Assembly (NCBI GenBank): GCA_034422455.1
Contig: DAOUJQ010000004.1
Span: 1 to 64,000 of the forward strand
Direction of reading: 5' to 3'
Source: UBA1127 sp034422455
GTDB lineage: Bacteria; Chloroflexota; Dehalococcoidia; Lucifugimonadales; UBA1127
Length of the DNA stretch: 64,000 bases
The notes below the pieces were generated by a model, which was not told the DNA's origin, did no database searches, and was given only the letters and a program-made list of their open reading frames with translations. Both the position numbers and the translations under genes were made by a program. The stretch's first letter is position 1. The number at the start of each line of letters is the position of its first letter. This document shows positions 33,979-42,463 of the stretch, in pieces.

Positions 33979-34857
33979 ATGAGCAAACTGAGTGATACCC
34001 TCGCCTCCGGTCGGTTCGCCGTAACGTGCGAGCTGAGCCCGCCAAAGGGCACCAACCTTGACTCCCTCTATGGGAAAGCCGACCTGCTGAAGGACAAGGT
34101 CACCGCCTTCAACCTCACGGACTCCTACACCGCGAAGATGGCCATGGTCCCCCTCGCCGCCGCCCGGCTCCTGCTCGACCGCGACGTCGAGAGCATCCTG
34201 CAGCTCACCTGCCGTGACCGGAACCGCATCGCGCTGCAGGGCGACCTCCTGGGCGCGGCCGCCCTCGGTATCGGCAACGTGGTCTGCATGGGGGGCGACC
34301 CGCCCTCCATCGGCGACCACCCGGAAGCGAAGCCGGTCTTCGACTTCGACGCCGTGGGGCTGCTCGCCGCCGTCAAAGCCCTCTCGGAGGGCCACGACAT
34401 CAACGACAACCCGCTGCGGGGCACGCCGGAGTTCTTCGCCGGCGCGGTCTGCAACCCCGGCGCGGACGACCTGGACTTCGAGGTCAGCCGCGTGCGCTTG
34501 AAGGTGGAGGCCGGCGCCCGGTTCTTCCAGACGCAGGCGGTCTACGAGCCGTCCCAGTACGAGCGTTTTGCGGAAGCCACCGCGGACCTGGGCGTGCCGA
34601 TGCTGCCGAGCATCATCATGATCAAGTCTGCGGATATGGCGCGTTTCCTCAACGAGAAGGTGCCCGGCATCACCGTGCCGGAGCACATCATCAACGACAT
34701 GGAGAAGGCCACAACCGCCGAGGAGCGGGCCGCTGTCAGCGTCGAGGTCTCCGCTCGGGTTATCCAGGAGGTCCGTCCGCTGTGCCAGGGCGTCCACCTC
34801 ATCGCGGCGGGGTGGGAGTCCCGTCTGCCTGCGGTGTTGGAGCAGGCGGGATTGTAG
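33979..34857 (+). CDS. metF: Methylenetetrahydrofolate reductase
   Basis: A 292-residue MetF-type TIM barrel. Landmarks: FAVTCELSPPKGTNLDSLYG (catalytic Glu region), LLGAAALGIGNVVCMGGDPP, VCNPGADDLDFEVSRVRLKV and ARFFQTQAVYEPSQYERF. It makes 5-methyl-THF. It heads a three-gene run with a methyltransferase-like gene and a homocysteine methyltransferase, 25 bases before the next GTG start. Confidence 0.93.
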   Translation: MSKLSDTLASGRFAVTCELSPPKGTNLDSLYGKADLLKDKVTAFNLTDSYTAKMAMVPLAAARLLLDRDVESILQLTCRDRNRIALQGDLLGAAALGIGNVVCMGGDPPSIGDHPEAKPVFDFDAVGLLAAVKALSEGHDINDNPLRGTPEFFAGAVCNPGADDLDFEVSRVRLKVEAGARFFQTQAVYEPSQYERFAEATADLGVPMLPSIIMIKSADMARFLNEKVPGITVPEHIINDMEKATTAEERAAVSVEVSARVIQEVRPLCQGVHLIAAGWESRLPAVLEQAGL

Positions 34858-34882
34858 TCGCAAACCATCACGGGAGACGTCA

Positions 34883-36028
34883 GTGGTCACGCACAATGAG
34901 GCCCAGTCGCTACGGTTCTTCGACAACCGGGAGAAGTACCTGCAGTTCGTCTCCACCTGCAACGAGAAGCAGCTCATCGCGCGCCGCATCGCCATGGACA
35001 TCCGCTACCTGGAGCCCGCGCCGCCCGCCCTGCGCGTTTTCGACGCGGGCATGGGCGACGCAACGGTCCTTACCCGGCTCATGCGTCACCTCCACCAGCG
35101 CTTCCCGTCGGTGCCCTTTCTGGTCGTCGGCAAGGAGATCAGCCATGAGGACGTCCGAATCGGCTTGGAGCGCATGGGCGACCGGTTGAGCGAGCACCCC
35201 CAGACCGTGCTCGCCATCACGAACATGCTCTACACCGAGGCGCCGTATCTCTGGCCCTCGTCGGGGGAGAAGCAGGCCAACCTGAACTGGCTGGAAGTCG
35301 CCTTCGAGGGCAACACCGCCTACGACTTTGACGAGCAGATCCGTGGTCTCCTCCCCCTAGTGCGGGAGTGGTGGCAGACCAGGATCAGCGAGCGGACTGG
35401 CAACCCGGTCTACGCGGCACCCTCGGTCATCGTCATCTATCGCAAGGACCAGGAGTGGCCGCTTTCGCCGGTCATCCCCCGGCGTGGTGCGGATGGCCTG
35501 CTGTACGACCTCATCTTGGCGGCGCAGCCGTTTCGGGCCACGCAGCCGGCGTCGGCCAAGGTCAAGAGTGTCCTTGCGCCTCTGGCACGGGCCCTGGCGC
35601 CGAACGGGAACATGGTGGTGGTGCAGTCGACGGGTAAGGACCCCGGCATGGAGATCATCCGCACGCTGTGGCCTGATGAGGACCCCTTCCGCACGCCGCG
35701 CTTCGACCTGCTGCGGGAGCTGCGCGCGCAGCTTGGCGAGTCCAACCCGGACCTGCGGTTTCTCAGCTACCCGGACTCCCGCGCGGAGTTTCGCTACGAG
35801 CTGCAGATCCAGCCGGAGGAGGTGGCCAGCAGCATCGGCACGTCGGCGCTGCTTGCCGCGTGGAACGCCGCCACCTACGTCGCCCAGACGGGCGACGACC
35901 GTCTCCGGGATGCGATGACCCGAGGTGATTACCTCGACGTGACCCAGGCCGTGCTTCAGAAGTACACCGGTCTCTGGTTCACGGACGAGTCGTTCCTTGT
36001 GTCGAGAATGCCAGCGGAGGTCGCGTGA
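34883..36028 (+). CDS. Predicted SAM-dependent methyltransferase-like protein
   Basis: A 381-residue protein from GTG 34883 (GGGAG upstream). RVFDAGMGDATVLTRLMRHL near residues 52-71 looks like the glycine-rich SAM-binding motif I, with an acidic residue at the end of the next strand (VVGKEISHEDV). Its C-terminal third (SYPDSRAEFRYELQIQPEEV) is not recognised. It is placed between metF and a homocysteine methyltransferase, with one-base stop/start overlap to the latter, implying a role in C1 or methyl metabolism. Substrate unknown. Confidence 0.65.
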   Translation: MVTHNEAQSLRFFDNREKYLQFVSTCNEKQLIARRIAMDIRYLEPAPPALRVFDAGMGDATVLTRLMRHLHQRFPSVPFLVVGKEISHEDVRIGLERMGDRLSEHPQTVLAITNMLYTEAPYLWPSSGEKQANLNWLEVAFEGNTAYDFDEQIRGLLPLVREWWQTRISERTGNPVYAAPSVIVIYRKDQEWPLSPVIPRRGADGLLYDLILAAQPFRATQPASAKVKSVLAPLARALAPNGNMVVVQSTGKDPGMEIIRTLWPDEDPFRTPRFDLLRELRAQLGESNPDLRFLSYPDSRAEFRYELQIQPEEVASSIGTSALLAAWNAATYVAQTGDDRLRDAMTRGDYLDVTQAVLQKYTGLWFTDESFLVSRMPAEVA

Positions 36029-36906
36029 TGGCCGGCCTGCTCGAGCGCCTCGCAACCGGCAAGGTCATGGTGTCCGACGGAGCGACGTGGACCTACCTGC
36101 AGCAGCACGGGCTGGAGTCATGGCAGTGCGCCGAGGAATTCAACGTCACCAACGGCGCCGTCGTGCAGGGAATGGCCGCTGCCTACTTCGATGCGGGCGC
36201 CGAGATGGTGCTGACCAATACCTTCTCCGGAAACCGGTTCAGCCTGCGGAACTACGACTTGGCGGACAGCGTGGTCCCGTTCAACCGGGAGGCGGCAAGG
36301 TTGGCAAAGTCCCAGGCCGGCCCTGGCCGGTACGTCGTGGGTTCCATTGGGCCGCTGGGGGAGTTCCCCCTCCCGCTGGGCCGCGTGCACCCCGACGAGA
36401 TGCGCGCCGCCTACGTCGAGCAGATCAAGGCGCTGGCGGAGGGCGGCGTTGACGCCCTGCTCTTCGAGACCCTGCGCGTGATTGAGGAGGCGACGATCGC
36501 GATTCAGGCCGCCAGGGAGCACACGGACCTTCCCATCATGGCCAGCATGGTCTTCGACGCCGGGGCGGACGGCTTCGTCACGATCATGGGCGTCTCCCCC
36601 GCGGAGGCCATGGAGGCGCTGCAACAGGCGGGCGCGGACGTCGTGGGCGCGAACTGCGGCAACGGCATAGACGACATGGTGGCGGTGGCTCGCGAGATCC
36701 GGAGGGCGTCCAGCGCCTATACGATCATCCACTCGAACGCGGGCATCCCGTCTATCAAGGACGCCGGCATCGTTTACCCGGAATCGCCCGAGTACATGGC
36801 CCCGCGCTTCGCCGAGCTGGCGAGCATGGGCGTCAGCATCATCGGCGGTTGCTGCGGCACTGGGCCCGATCACATCCGCGCGCTGAAGGCGGGGCTGGGC
36901 GTCTAG
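36028..36906 (+). CDS. Homocysteine S-methyltransferase family protein
   Basis: A 292-residue barrel homologous to the homocysteine-binding domain of MetH and BHMT. Zinc ligands: Cys in VVGANCGNGIDDM and the Cys pair in IIGGCCGTGPDHIRALK. The N-terminus is LERLATGKVMVSDGATWTYL. It lacks folate, cobalamin and activation domains, so with MetF it may act as part of a split methionine synthase or use another methyl donor. Its ATG overlaps the previous stop (TGATG). Its stop overlaps the convergent alcohol dehydrogenase stop by 4 bases. Confidence 0.92.
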   Translation: MAGLLERLATGKVMVSDGATWTYLQQHGLESWQCAEEFNVTNGAVVQGMAAAYFDAGAEMVLTNTFSGNRFSLRNYDLADSVVPFNREAARLAKSQAGPGRYVVGSIGPLGEFPLPLGRVHPDEMRAAYVEQIKALAEGGVDALLFETLRVIEEATIAIQAAREHTDLPIMASMVFDAGADGFVTIMGVSPAEAMEALQQAGADVVGANCGNGIDDMVAVAREIRRASSAYTIIHSNAGIPSIKDAGIVYPESPEYMAPRFAELASMGVSIIGGCCGTGPDHIRALKAGLGV

Positions 36907-37976
36907 CCCTGGAACTCCACGATGGCCCGGCCGGCGATTTCCCCGTTGCGCAGGGCCTCGCAAGCCTCGTTGATCTCCTCCAGCCGGTATCGCTGCGTGA
37001 CCATCAGGTCCAGCGGCAGCTTGCCCTCCTGGAACCAGCGCACAAGCATCGGGAAGTCCCGGTCCGGGACCGAGCAGCCGCCCGGTGCGCCCCGGTACAC
37101 GTTGCCCCGGAAGAGGTTGAACGGGGCGATCTGCGGCGCCTCCCCGTGGGGAACGCCTACCAGCACCGCCGTCCCGCCTTCCCGCTCTCCGAGCCGCCGC
37201 GGTCGCGTCATCAGCAGCGCCTGCTCGATGGTTTTGCCCACGCCGATGGCATCGAAGGCGAACTCCACGCCCCCGTTCGTCATGGCAGCCACCTCGGCAA
37301 CCGCGTCGGTCTCGGACGCGAGCACGCCGTGCGTCGCCCCGAACTGCCGGGCGAAGGCCAGCTTCTCCGCCGTCAGGTCCACCGCGATGATCGGGTACGC
37401 GCCCATGTTGGCGCACGCCTGGATGATGCTGAGGCCGACGCCTCCCGCGCCGATGATGGCGCAAGAGGAGTTGGGGCGCACCATGGCGGCGTTTACAGCC
37501 GCGCCGCACCCCGTCATCACCGCGCAGCCAATGACGGACGTCACGTCCGTCGCCACGCCCGGTTCCAGTTTCACCACCATCTGCTCGTCTACTGCGACCG
37601 TCTCCGCCCATGTGAACGTACCGGTGGCCACGGGAGCGCCAAAGTTCACCTGCGACCCCTTGTAGGTGACCACGGCCGGAGTGGGCGGGGGGATGTTGGG
37701 CGACGCGCCACGAGGCACCCACGTCACCATCACGTTGTCGCCGTCGGCCACGTGCGTGACGTCGCGCCCGACGGCGGTGACGACGCCGGTCGACTCGTGG
37801 CCGAGGACCAGTGGCACGTTCGCGTTCGGCCGGTCGAGTTCGTGCAGCTGCGAGTGGCACACGCCCGTCGCGTACTGCCTGACGATGACGTGGGTCGGCC
37901 CCGGGTCCGGCAGGTCGATGTCATCGATGACCATGGGCTGGCCGGCTTCCACGTAGATGGCGGCGGGTGTCTTCAT
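36903..37976 (-). CDS. Zinc-type alcohol dehydrogenase lacking the structural zinc site
   Basis: A 357-residue medium-chain dehydrogenase. Catalytic-zinc ligands are Cys40 (TGVCHSQLHE), His60 (LGHES) and Cys151 (VIGCAVMTGCG). The NAD-binding motif is AIIGAGGVGLSIIQAC. Where class III enzymes carry the four-Cys structural zinc lobe, this one has VPRGASPNIPPPTPAVVTYK with no Cys. It probably oxidises alcohols or aldehydes of unknown structure. Convergent with the homocysteine methyltransferase, the two genes share CTAG at their stops. Confidence 0.92.
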   Translation of the reverse strand: MKTPAAIYVEAGQPMVIDDIDLPDPGPTHVIVRQYATGVCHSQLHELDRPNANVPLVLGHESTGVVTAVGRDVTHVADGDNVMVTWVPRGASPNIPPPTPAVVTYKGSQVNFGAPVATGTFTWAETVAVDEQMVVKLEPGVATDVTSVIGCAVMTGCGAAVNAAMVRPNSSCAIIGAGGVGLSIIQACANMGAYPIIAVDLTAEKLAFARQFGATHGVLASETDAVAEVAAMTNGGVEFAFDAIGVGKTIEQALLMTRPRRLGEREGGTAVLVGVPHGEAPQIAPFNLFRGNVYRGAPGGCSVPDRDFPMLVRWFQEGKLPLDLMVTQRYRLEEINEACEALRNGEIAGRAIVEFQG

Positions 37977-38071
37977 CCTATCCTCCGTGCGGCATCCGAA
38001 TGCGCAGTGAATGCAAGGCCGCCCTCCGATGCACCATCGCAGGGCGGCCTCTATGGTTCGTGGCTGGGTGT

Positions 38072-38863
38072 TTACCGGCGGAAGCGCACGCGGCCTGAGG
38101 GCGTCGCGCCGTCCGCAGTGTCCAGCTCGATGATGACCGCTGCGCCGGACTCCCAGGACTCGTGGTTGCGCTCAACCTCCGGCGTCTCGTCGAAGATGCG
38201 CTTGCGCTCGGCGTCATCCTCCTCGATGCGCGCCTTGCCCGTGAAGATCAGTGTCGAGCGTGTCGGATTGTCCCGGTAGAGCAGCGACATGTTCGGGTTG
38301 CTCTTGACGGCGTCGGCCAGCCCCGACTCCTTCCGCGCCCAGATGCTCAGCGCCTGGCCGCCGTAGGCCCGCACGCTCCCGCGCAGCGAGAGCTTCGGCT
38401 TGCCCTCCCCGTCCACGTAGCTCACGGACAGCGGCGTGTCGTTGAACAGCGCGTTGTTCACCGCGTCGCACACGAAGTCCGGCAGCTCGTTCACCTCGAA
38501 CAGCTCCGTGCCGATCACGTTCTCCTGGTCCACGCGGCTGATCTTGTCCGCGTCGTTGAACGCGAAGGTCAGGTTCACCTTCGCCGGACCCGCCCCGACG
38601 GGCGCCATCGTCCCGCGGACCACCACGCTGCCGTTCTCCTCGGCCGGGTCGGCCCAGGTCCCCTTGCGATAGACGGGGGTCAGCGGCCAGATGCCCGTGA
38701 TGTGCTCCAGCGCCTCGTCGTACCCGTCGAAGGTCCGGTTGCCCACCTGGACCACGACGTCCTGCGCCAGGTGCGGGGCCGCTGCGTCGGCCGCCCCCCG
38801 GTCGCCGGTGGCCAGCGCCTTTGTGTAGGCCGCCGCTGCTGCCAATCGTTCCTGCGTTGCCAT
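38072..38863 (-). CDS. SnoaL-like domain fused to a pyridoxamine-phosphate-oxidase-like flavin barrel
   Basis: A 263-residue protein from ATG 38863 (AGGAG upstream). Residues ~1-115 look like a SnoaL/NTF2 fold (AYTKALATGDRGAADAAAPH, DGYDEALEHITGIWPLTP, TFAFNDADKISRVDQENVIG). Residues ~120-263 match PNPOx-like split barrels (TPLSVSYVDGEGKPKLSLRG, NMSLLYRDNPTRSTLIFTGK, WESGAAVIIELDTADG). The second half may bind FMN or F420 and reduce a substrate held with the first half. The fusion is unusual to me. It is monocistronic, 95 bases from the alcohol dehydrogenase. Confidence 0.8.
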   Translation of the reverse strand: MATQERLAAAAAYTKALATGDRGAADAAAPHLAQDVVVQVGNRTFDGYDEALEHITGIWPLTPVYRKGTWADPAEENGSVVVRGTMAPVGAGPAKVNLTFAFNDADKISRVDQENVIGTELFEVNELPDFVCDAVNNALFNDTPLSVSYVDGEGKPKLSLRGSVRAYGGQALSIWARKESGLADAVKSNPNMSLLYRDNPTRSTLIFTGKARIEEDDAERKRIFDETPEVERNHESWESGAAVIIELDTADGATPSGRVRFRR

Positions 38864-39229
38864 GGTGCTTCTCCTTTCGCGCAGCCGGGAAGCTCGCACA
38901 CGTAGCCCGGCTCATTGCGTTCTCAGTGCAGCGATGCTACCCAAAGCCGCTGAGAGGGTCAAGACCCGGATGCGAATAGTCGGTATGCTGCTTAACGCTT
39001 GCGTTGGGGGGGTGAACGGAGAAGTCTGGGAAATGGGCCAAGGCGAAGAACAGGGTCTACTGTCTATCGAGGGCTACCCGCAGCCCGGCTTTTCAGGCTT
39101 GCCGCAGGCGAGTCGTGAGGTGTGGGGAAAATCAAAGTGCCAGTCATGACACCTGCGAGGTATCCTGCCCGGCACTAGGTCCATGCTACTCAACTTGCCT
39201 TCAGTTGTCGACTGCTTTGGTGTGCCGCA
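38864..39229. other. Gene-free stretch, nothing recognised
   Basis: 366 bases between two minus-strand genes. It has no convincing reading frame with a ribosome binding site, no family A-C repeat and no tRNA. The part 39001-39200 is somewhat AT-richer than its surroundings and may hold the promoter of the gene at 38863. Confidence 0.5.
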
Positions 39230-40501
39230 CTAGCGCACCGCCCTTTGGGGCTCCCGCCCCAGCGCCCGCACCTGCGGGTCCCGCGCGACCCCCAGCACCG
39301 AGATCACGCACGCGACGCCCCCGCTGATCGCCACCGCCAGCGGCGCCGTGATCGCGCTCGCCAGGAACCCCACCTGCATCGACCCCATCGGCTGCGCGAG
39401 CGTGTACGTCATCCCCCAGATCCCCATGACGCGGCCCCGGTACTCGTTCGGCACCTCCAGGTGCAGCACGCTCTGCCCCACCACGACGAACAGCTCGTTG
39501 CCCGCCGCCGACAGGAACTCCATCGCCAGCAGCAGCGCGTACCACGGCGATAGCGCGAAGGCGACCACGGCCCCGCCGAACGTCAGCGCGCTGCCCGCCA
39601 GCACCGCCCCCTTGTTCCGTATGCCGCCCAGCGACCCGCCCAAAAGCGCCCCCGTCATGCCCCCCACGCCGCCCGCCGCGTAGATGTACCCGATGGCCGA
39701 CCCCGACGCCTCGCCGAAGAGCCGGTCCGCGAAGACCGGCGCCAGGATGACGTGCGAGCCCGCGAAGAAGGCGTTGGTCATGCTCGTGCCGATGATGAGG
39801 AAGAAGATCCGGTGGTTGCGCACGTACCGCAGCCCGTCCATCAGGTCCTGCAGGCCGTTGGCCCCTTGCGCCCGCTTGATGTCGCGGGGCCGGGTCATGA
39901 AGACCATGAAGCTGTAGACGAAGCTGCCCATCGCCACCACAAAGAGTGCGATTCCCGCACCCTGCATCGGCACGCCAAGGTAGTCGATGAGGTACCCGGC
40001 AAGCACGGGCGCAAAGATGCGCGCGCCGGGGTGGATGGCGGAGTTGAGTCCAACGGCGCTGGACATATGGCGGCGGTCGATGAGGCTGGGAAAGATGGCC
40101 TGCCGTGATGCCTGCTGGAAAGACTGCACCGCTCCTACGGCAAAGACCAACCCCAACACTTGCCAGACCTGAATGGACCCTGAATAGGTGAGGATGGCGA
40201 AAATAGTCCAGAGGACGCCGACGATGGCTATCGTGATGGTCAACAGCTTGCGCTGGCTGAACTTGTCCGCCGCGATGCCGCCAAGCAGGCCAAGCACGGT
40301 CGCGGGTGCCGCTCGGGCCAGCCCCAACAAGCCGAGCTGCAGCGCGGAGCCCGTCAGCTCGAAGATCAGCCAGGCCTGCACCGTGATGGATATCTGCTGG
40401 CCGATGACCGATGAGAAGTTGCCAGTCCAGTACAGCAGGAAATCACGGTGCTGCAGTGCCTGGATGACGGAGAACTTGTTCGCGATGGCGTTGACGTTCA
40501 T
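39230..40501 (-). CDS. MFS transporter (exporter type)
   Basis: A 423-residue major facilitator: QALQHRDFLLYWTGNFSSVI start, GLLGGIAADKFSQRKLLTIT (loop 2-3 motif), ASRQAIFPSLIDRRHMSSAV and LHLEVPNEYRGRVMGIWGMT. These are marks of the enterobactin-exporter/macrolide-efflux-like group. About twelve hydrophobic segments. Substrate unknown. The nearest downstream landmark is the pyridoxamine-oxidase-like fusion. Confidence 0.9.
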   Translation of the reverse strand: MNVNAIANKFSVIQALQHRDFLLYWTGNFSSVIGQQISITVQAWLIFELTGSALQLGLLGLARAAPATVLGLLGGIAADKFSQRKLLTITIAIVGVLWTIFAILTYSGSIQVWQVLGLVFAVGAVQSFQQASRQAIFPSLIDRRHMSSAVGLNSAIHPGARIFAPVLAGYLIDYLGVPMQGAGIALFVVAMGSFVYSFMVFMTRPRDIKRAQGANGLQDLMDGLRYVRNHRIFFLIIGTSMTNAFFAGSHVILAPVFADRLFGEASGSAIGYIYAAGGVGGMTGALLGGSLGGIRNKGAVLAGSALTFGGAVVAFALSPWYALLLAMEFLSAAGNELFVVVGQSVLHLEVPNEYRGRVMGIWGMTYTLAQPMGSMQVGFLASAITAPLAVAISGGVACVISVLGVARDPQVRALGREPQRAVR

Positions 40502-40574
40502 CGTGGCGAAAATGCTACGCCCTTGGTGGGCGGGCGTCTACGCGGAGCGATCCCGGTAGCCTCTACAGAGTGAA

Positions 40575-40997
40575 TCAGCGCCCTTCCAGCCGGTCCCGAA
40601 GCTGCTCCTCCTGCTCGCGCAGCTCCGGCGTAAACGCCTCGCCGAAGTCCTCCGGCTCATACAATGGACGGATCTCGAGGTCACTGGGGCCCGGCATGGG
40701 GTTGGGCGCCCGCTTCGCCCACTCGATGGCCTCGTCCATGTCCTTGACTTCCCAGATCCAGTAGCCTGCGACGAGCTCGTTGGGGTTGGTGAAGGGGCCA
40801 TTGACGACGGTGCGGCTGTCGCCGTCGAAGGCGATGCGGACGCCTTGGGACGTCGGTTTGAAGCCGTCTCCGTCGAGCATGACGCCCGCGTTGACCAGCT
40901 CCTCGTTGTAGGCGCCCATGGCGGCGATGAGCTCCATGGACGGCATGAACCCCGCCTCACTGTCCACTGTGGCCTTGACCAAAACGACCACGCGCAT
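40575..40997 (-). CDS. YCII-related (DGPF) domain protein
   Basis: About 140 residues from ATG 40997 (MRVVVLVKATVDSEAGFMPS); the longer start at 41030 lies inside a terminator hairpin and is rejected. DGDSRTVVNGPFTNPNELVA is the DGPF-type motif, and EVKDMDEAIEWAKRAPNPMP is the usual helix after it. Such ferredoxin-like barrels are often encoded with ECF sigma factors; none is here. Function unknown. Confidence 0.85.
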   Translation of the reverse strand: MRVVVLVKATVDSEAGFMPSMELIAAMGAYNEELVNAGVMLDGDGFKPTSQGVRIAFDGDSRTVVNGPFTNPNELVAGYWIWEVKDMDEAIEWAKRAPNPMPGPSDLEIRPLYEPEDFGEAFTPELREQEEQLRDRLEGR

Positions 40998-41024
40998 ATC
41001 GCTTTCCTCGAAGTCAGGATGTGC

Positions 41025-41072
41025 AAACAAGCCGCTCGTCCTTCGGTTGCCCTTGGGACGAGCGGCTTGTTT
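41025..41072. terminator. Strong hairpin between YCII and Rieske genes
   Basis: The 17-base arm 41025-41041 (AACAAGCCGCTCGTCC core) pairs with 41056-41072 (GGACGAGCGGCTTGTT core). TTTT follows on the plus strand and GTTTGC on the minus. It ends the minus-strand Rieske operon before the YCII gene. Confidence 0.8.
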
Positions 41073-41098
41073 TTACCTGCGGCAGAAGGATTACAGCC

Positions 41099-42391
41099 CT
41101 ACACCAGGGTCGGGTGCCCGGGGTTCTTCACCTTGGGCACGGTCTCCTCGAACGTGATGTCCCGGTCCTGGACCAGCGAGACCGAACGCAACTGGAAAAG
41201 CCTGCCGTCGCGCGGAACGAAGGGCTCCGAGCCCTCCATGAGCTCCCGCGCGCCTCGCAGGTAGACCCGGCGCAGGTTGATGATGGCCGAGTCAGAGGTG
41301 CCGAGGTGCTCCTTGGTGCGGTCGCAGATGGCGCCCATGCTCTCCTGGATGCCCGCGTCCTGCACCGACCCGTTCTCGATGCCCGTGAAGTTGAAGTACT
41401 TCTGCATCTCCCGGTCGATGCCGTAGTCGTTGTCCCTGTTGACCGTGGCCCGCAGGGTGCGGGGATCCAGTTCCAGGTCGCTGGCCGGGTGGTTCTCTCC
41501 GGGACGCAGCGGGCGGCTGGCGTTCCAGCTGTAGGTGAACATCCAGCAGTTGTCGTCGTCCATCGGCACCCAGCCGTGGCCGCTGTACGTCAGCTCGTCG
41601 GCGTTGCCGACGCGGCCGGGGATGATGGTGAAGAACGGCATCATGAAGGGCGTGATGCGCCAGTAGTATTCGCTGTCCCCGGAGTCGCGCCTGGCGCCGT
41701 ACACGAAGCCGTACTCCGTGTCCTTCACCGTGAAGCGAGGCGAACTGTCGCCGATCATGGCGTTGGGCTGCCCGCCTCCGTTGTTGCGGCGCGGCGCGTC
41801 GGGGTTGTCGCGCTGGTAGGGGGTGAGGCCGGAGTGCAGGAATGAGACGTGGCTGGAGTCGATGCCGCCCTCGATGCCCTGCACGTAGTTGTTCTCCTGC
41901 AACCGCCGGGACACGACGCGGTGGTCTTCCGGCACCATGGCCCACCCGACTTCGGGCAGGTCCGGCTTCAGCTCGGCCGGCCCCATGTAGACCCAGATGA
42001 AGCCGCCCCAATCGGCGGCGGGGTAGGCCTTGATCTTCACCTTGTCCTTGAAGTTGCTCTCCGCCGGCTCCGACGGCATGTCGACGCAGTCGCCGTTGAT
42101 GTCGAACTTCCAGCCGTGGTACACGCACCGCAGGCCCGCCTCCTCGTTCCGGCCGAAGAAGAGGCTGGCCCGCCGGTGCGGGCAGTAGTTGTCGACGATT
42201 CCCACGTCACCGTTGGTGTCCCGGAAGGCGACCAGCTCCTCCGACATGACCATCACGCGGACCGGGGGGCAGTCGGGTTCCGGCAGCTCGCGGGAGCAGA
42301 GCGCCGGGATCCAGTAGCGCCGCAGGTACTCGCCCATCGGCGTGCCCGGTCCCGTTCGGCAGATCAACTCGTTGTCGTGTTGGGTCAGCAT
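41099..42391 (-). CDS. Rieske oxygenase alpha subunit
   Basis: A 430-residue phthalate-dioxygenase-like large subunit. Rieske cluster: CPHRRASLFFG with CVYHGWKFD; mononuclear iron: EGGIDSSHVSFLHSG (D-x2-H-x4-H). The N-terminus MLTQHDNELICRTGPGTPMG is shared by all members here. It is the last oxygenase of a minus-strand run starting at 48580 and is followed by a strong terminator. It is the closest relative of 46016-47266 in this run by visible motifs. Reductase partner not encoded nearby; aromatic or alicyclic substrate likely but unknown. Confidence 0.95.
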   Translation of the reverse strand: MLTQHDNELICRTGPGTPMGEYLRRYWIPALCSRELPEPDCPPVRVMVMSEELVAFRDTNGDVGIVDNYCPHRRASLFFGRNEEAGLRCVYHGWKFDINGDCVDMPSEPAESNFKDKVKIKAYPAADWGGFIWVYMGPAELKPDLPEVGWAMVPEDHRVVSRRLQENNYVQGIEGGIDSSHVSFLHSGLTPYQRDNPDAPRRNNGGGQPNAMIGDSSPRFTVKDTEYGFVYGARRDSGDSEYYWRITPFMMPFFTIIPGRVGNADELTYSGHGWVPMDDDNCWMFTYSWNASRPLRPGENHPASDLELDPRTLRATVNRDNDYGIDREMQKYFNFTGIENGSVQDAGIQESMGAICDRTKEHLGTSDSAIINLRRVYLRGARELMEGSEPFVPRDGRLFQLRSVSLVQDRDITFEETVPKVKNPGHPTLV

Positions 42392-42463
42392 GTCGCCTCT
42401 CCTTGCTCCGGTTGTTGCCCTATCCTACACCATTCTCATCTTCGGCGAGCGGCCGCGCCCGGG

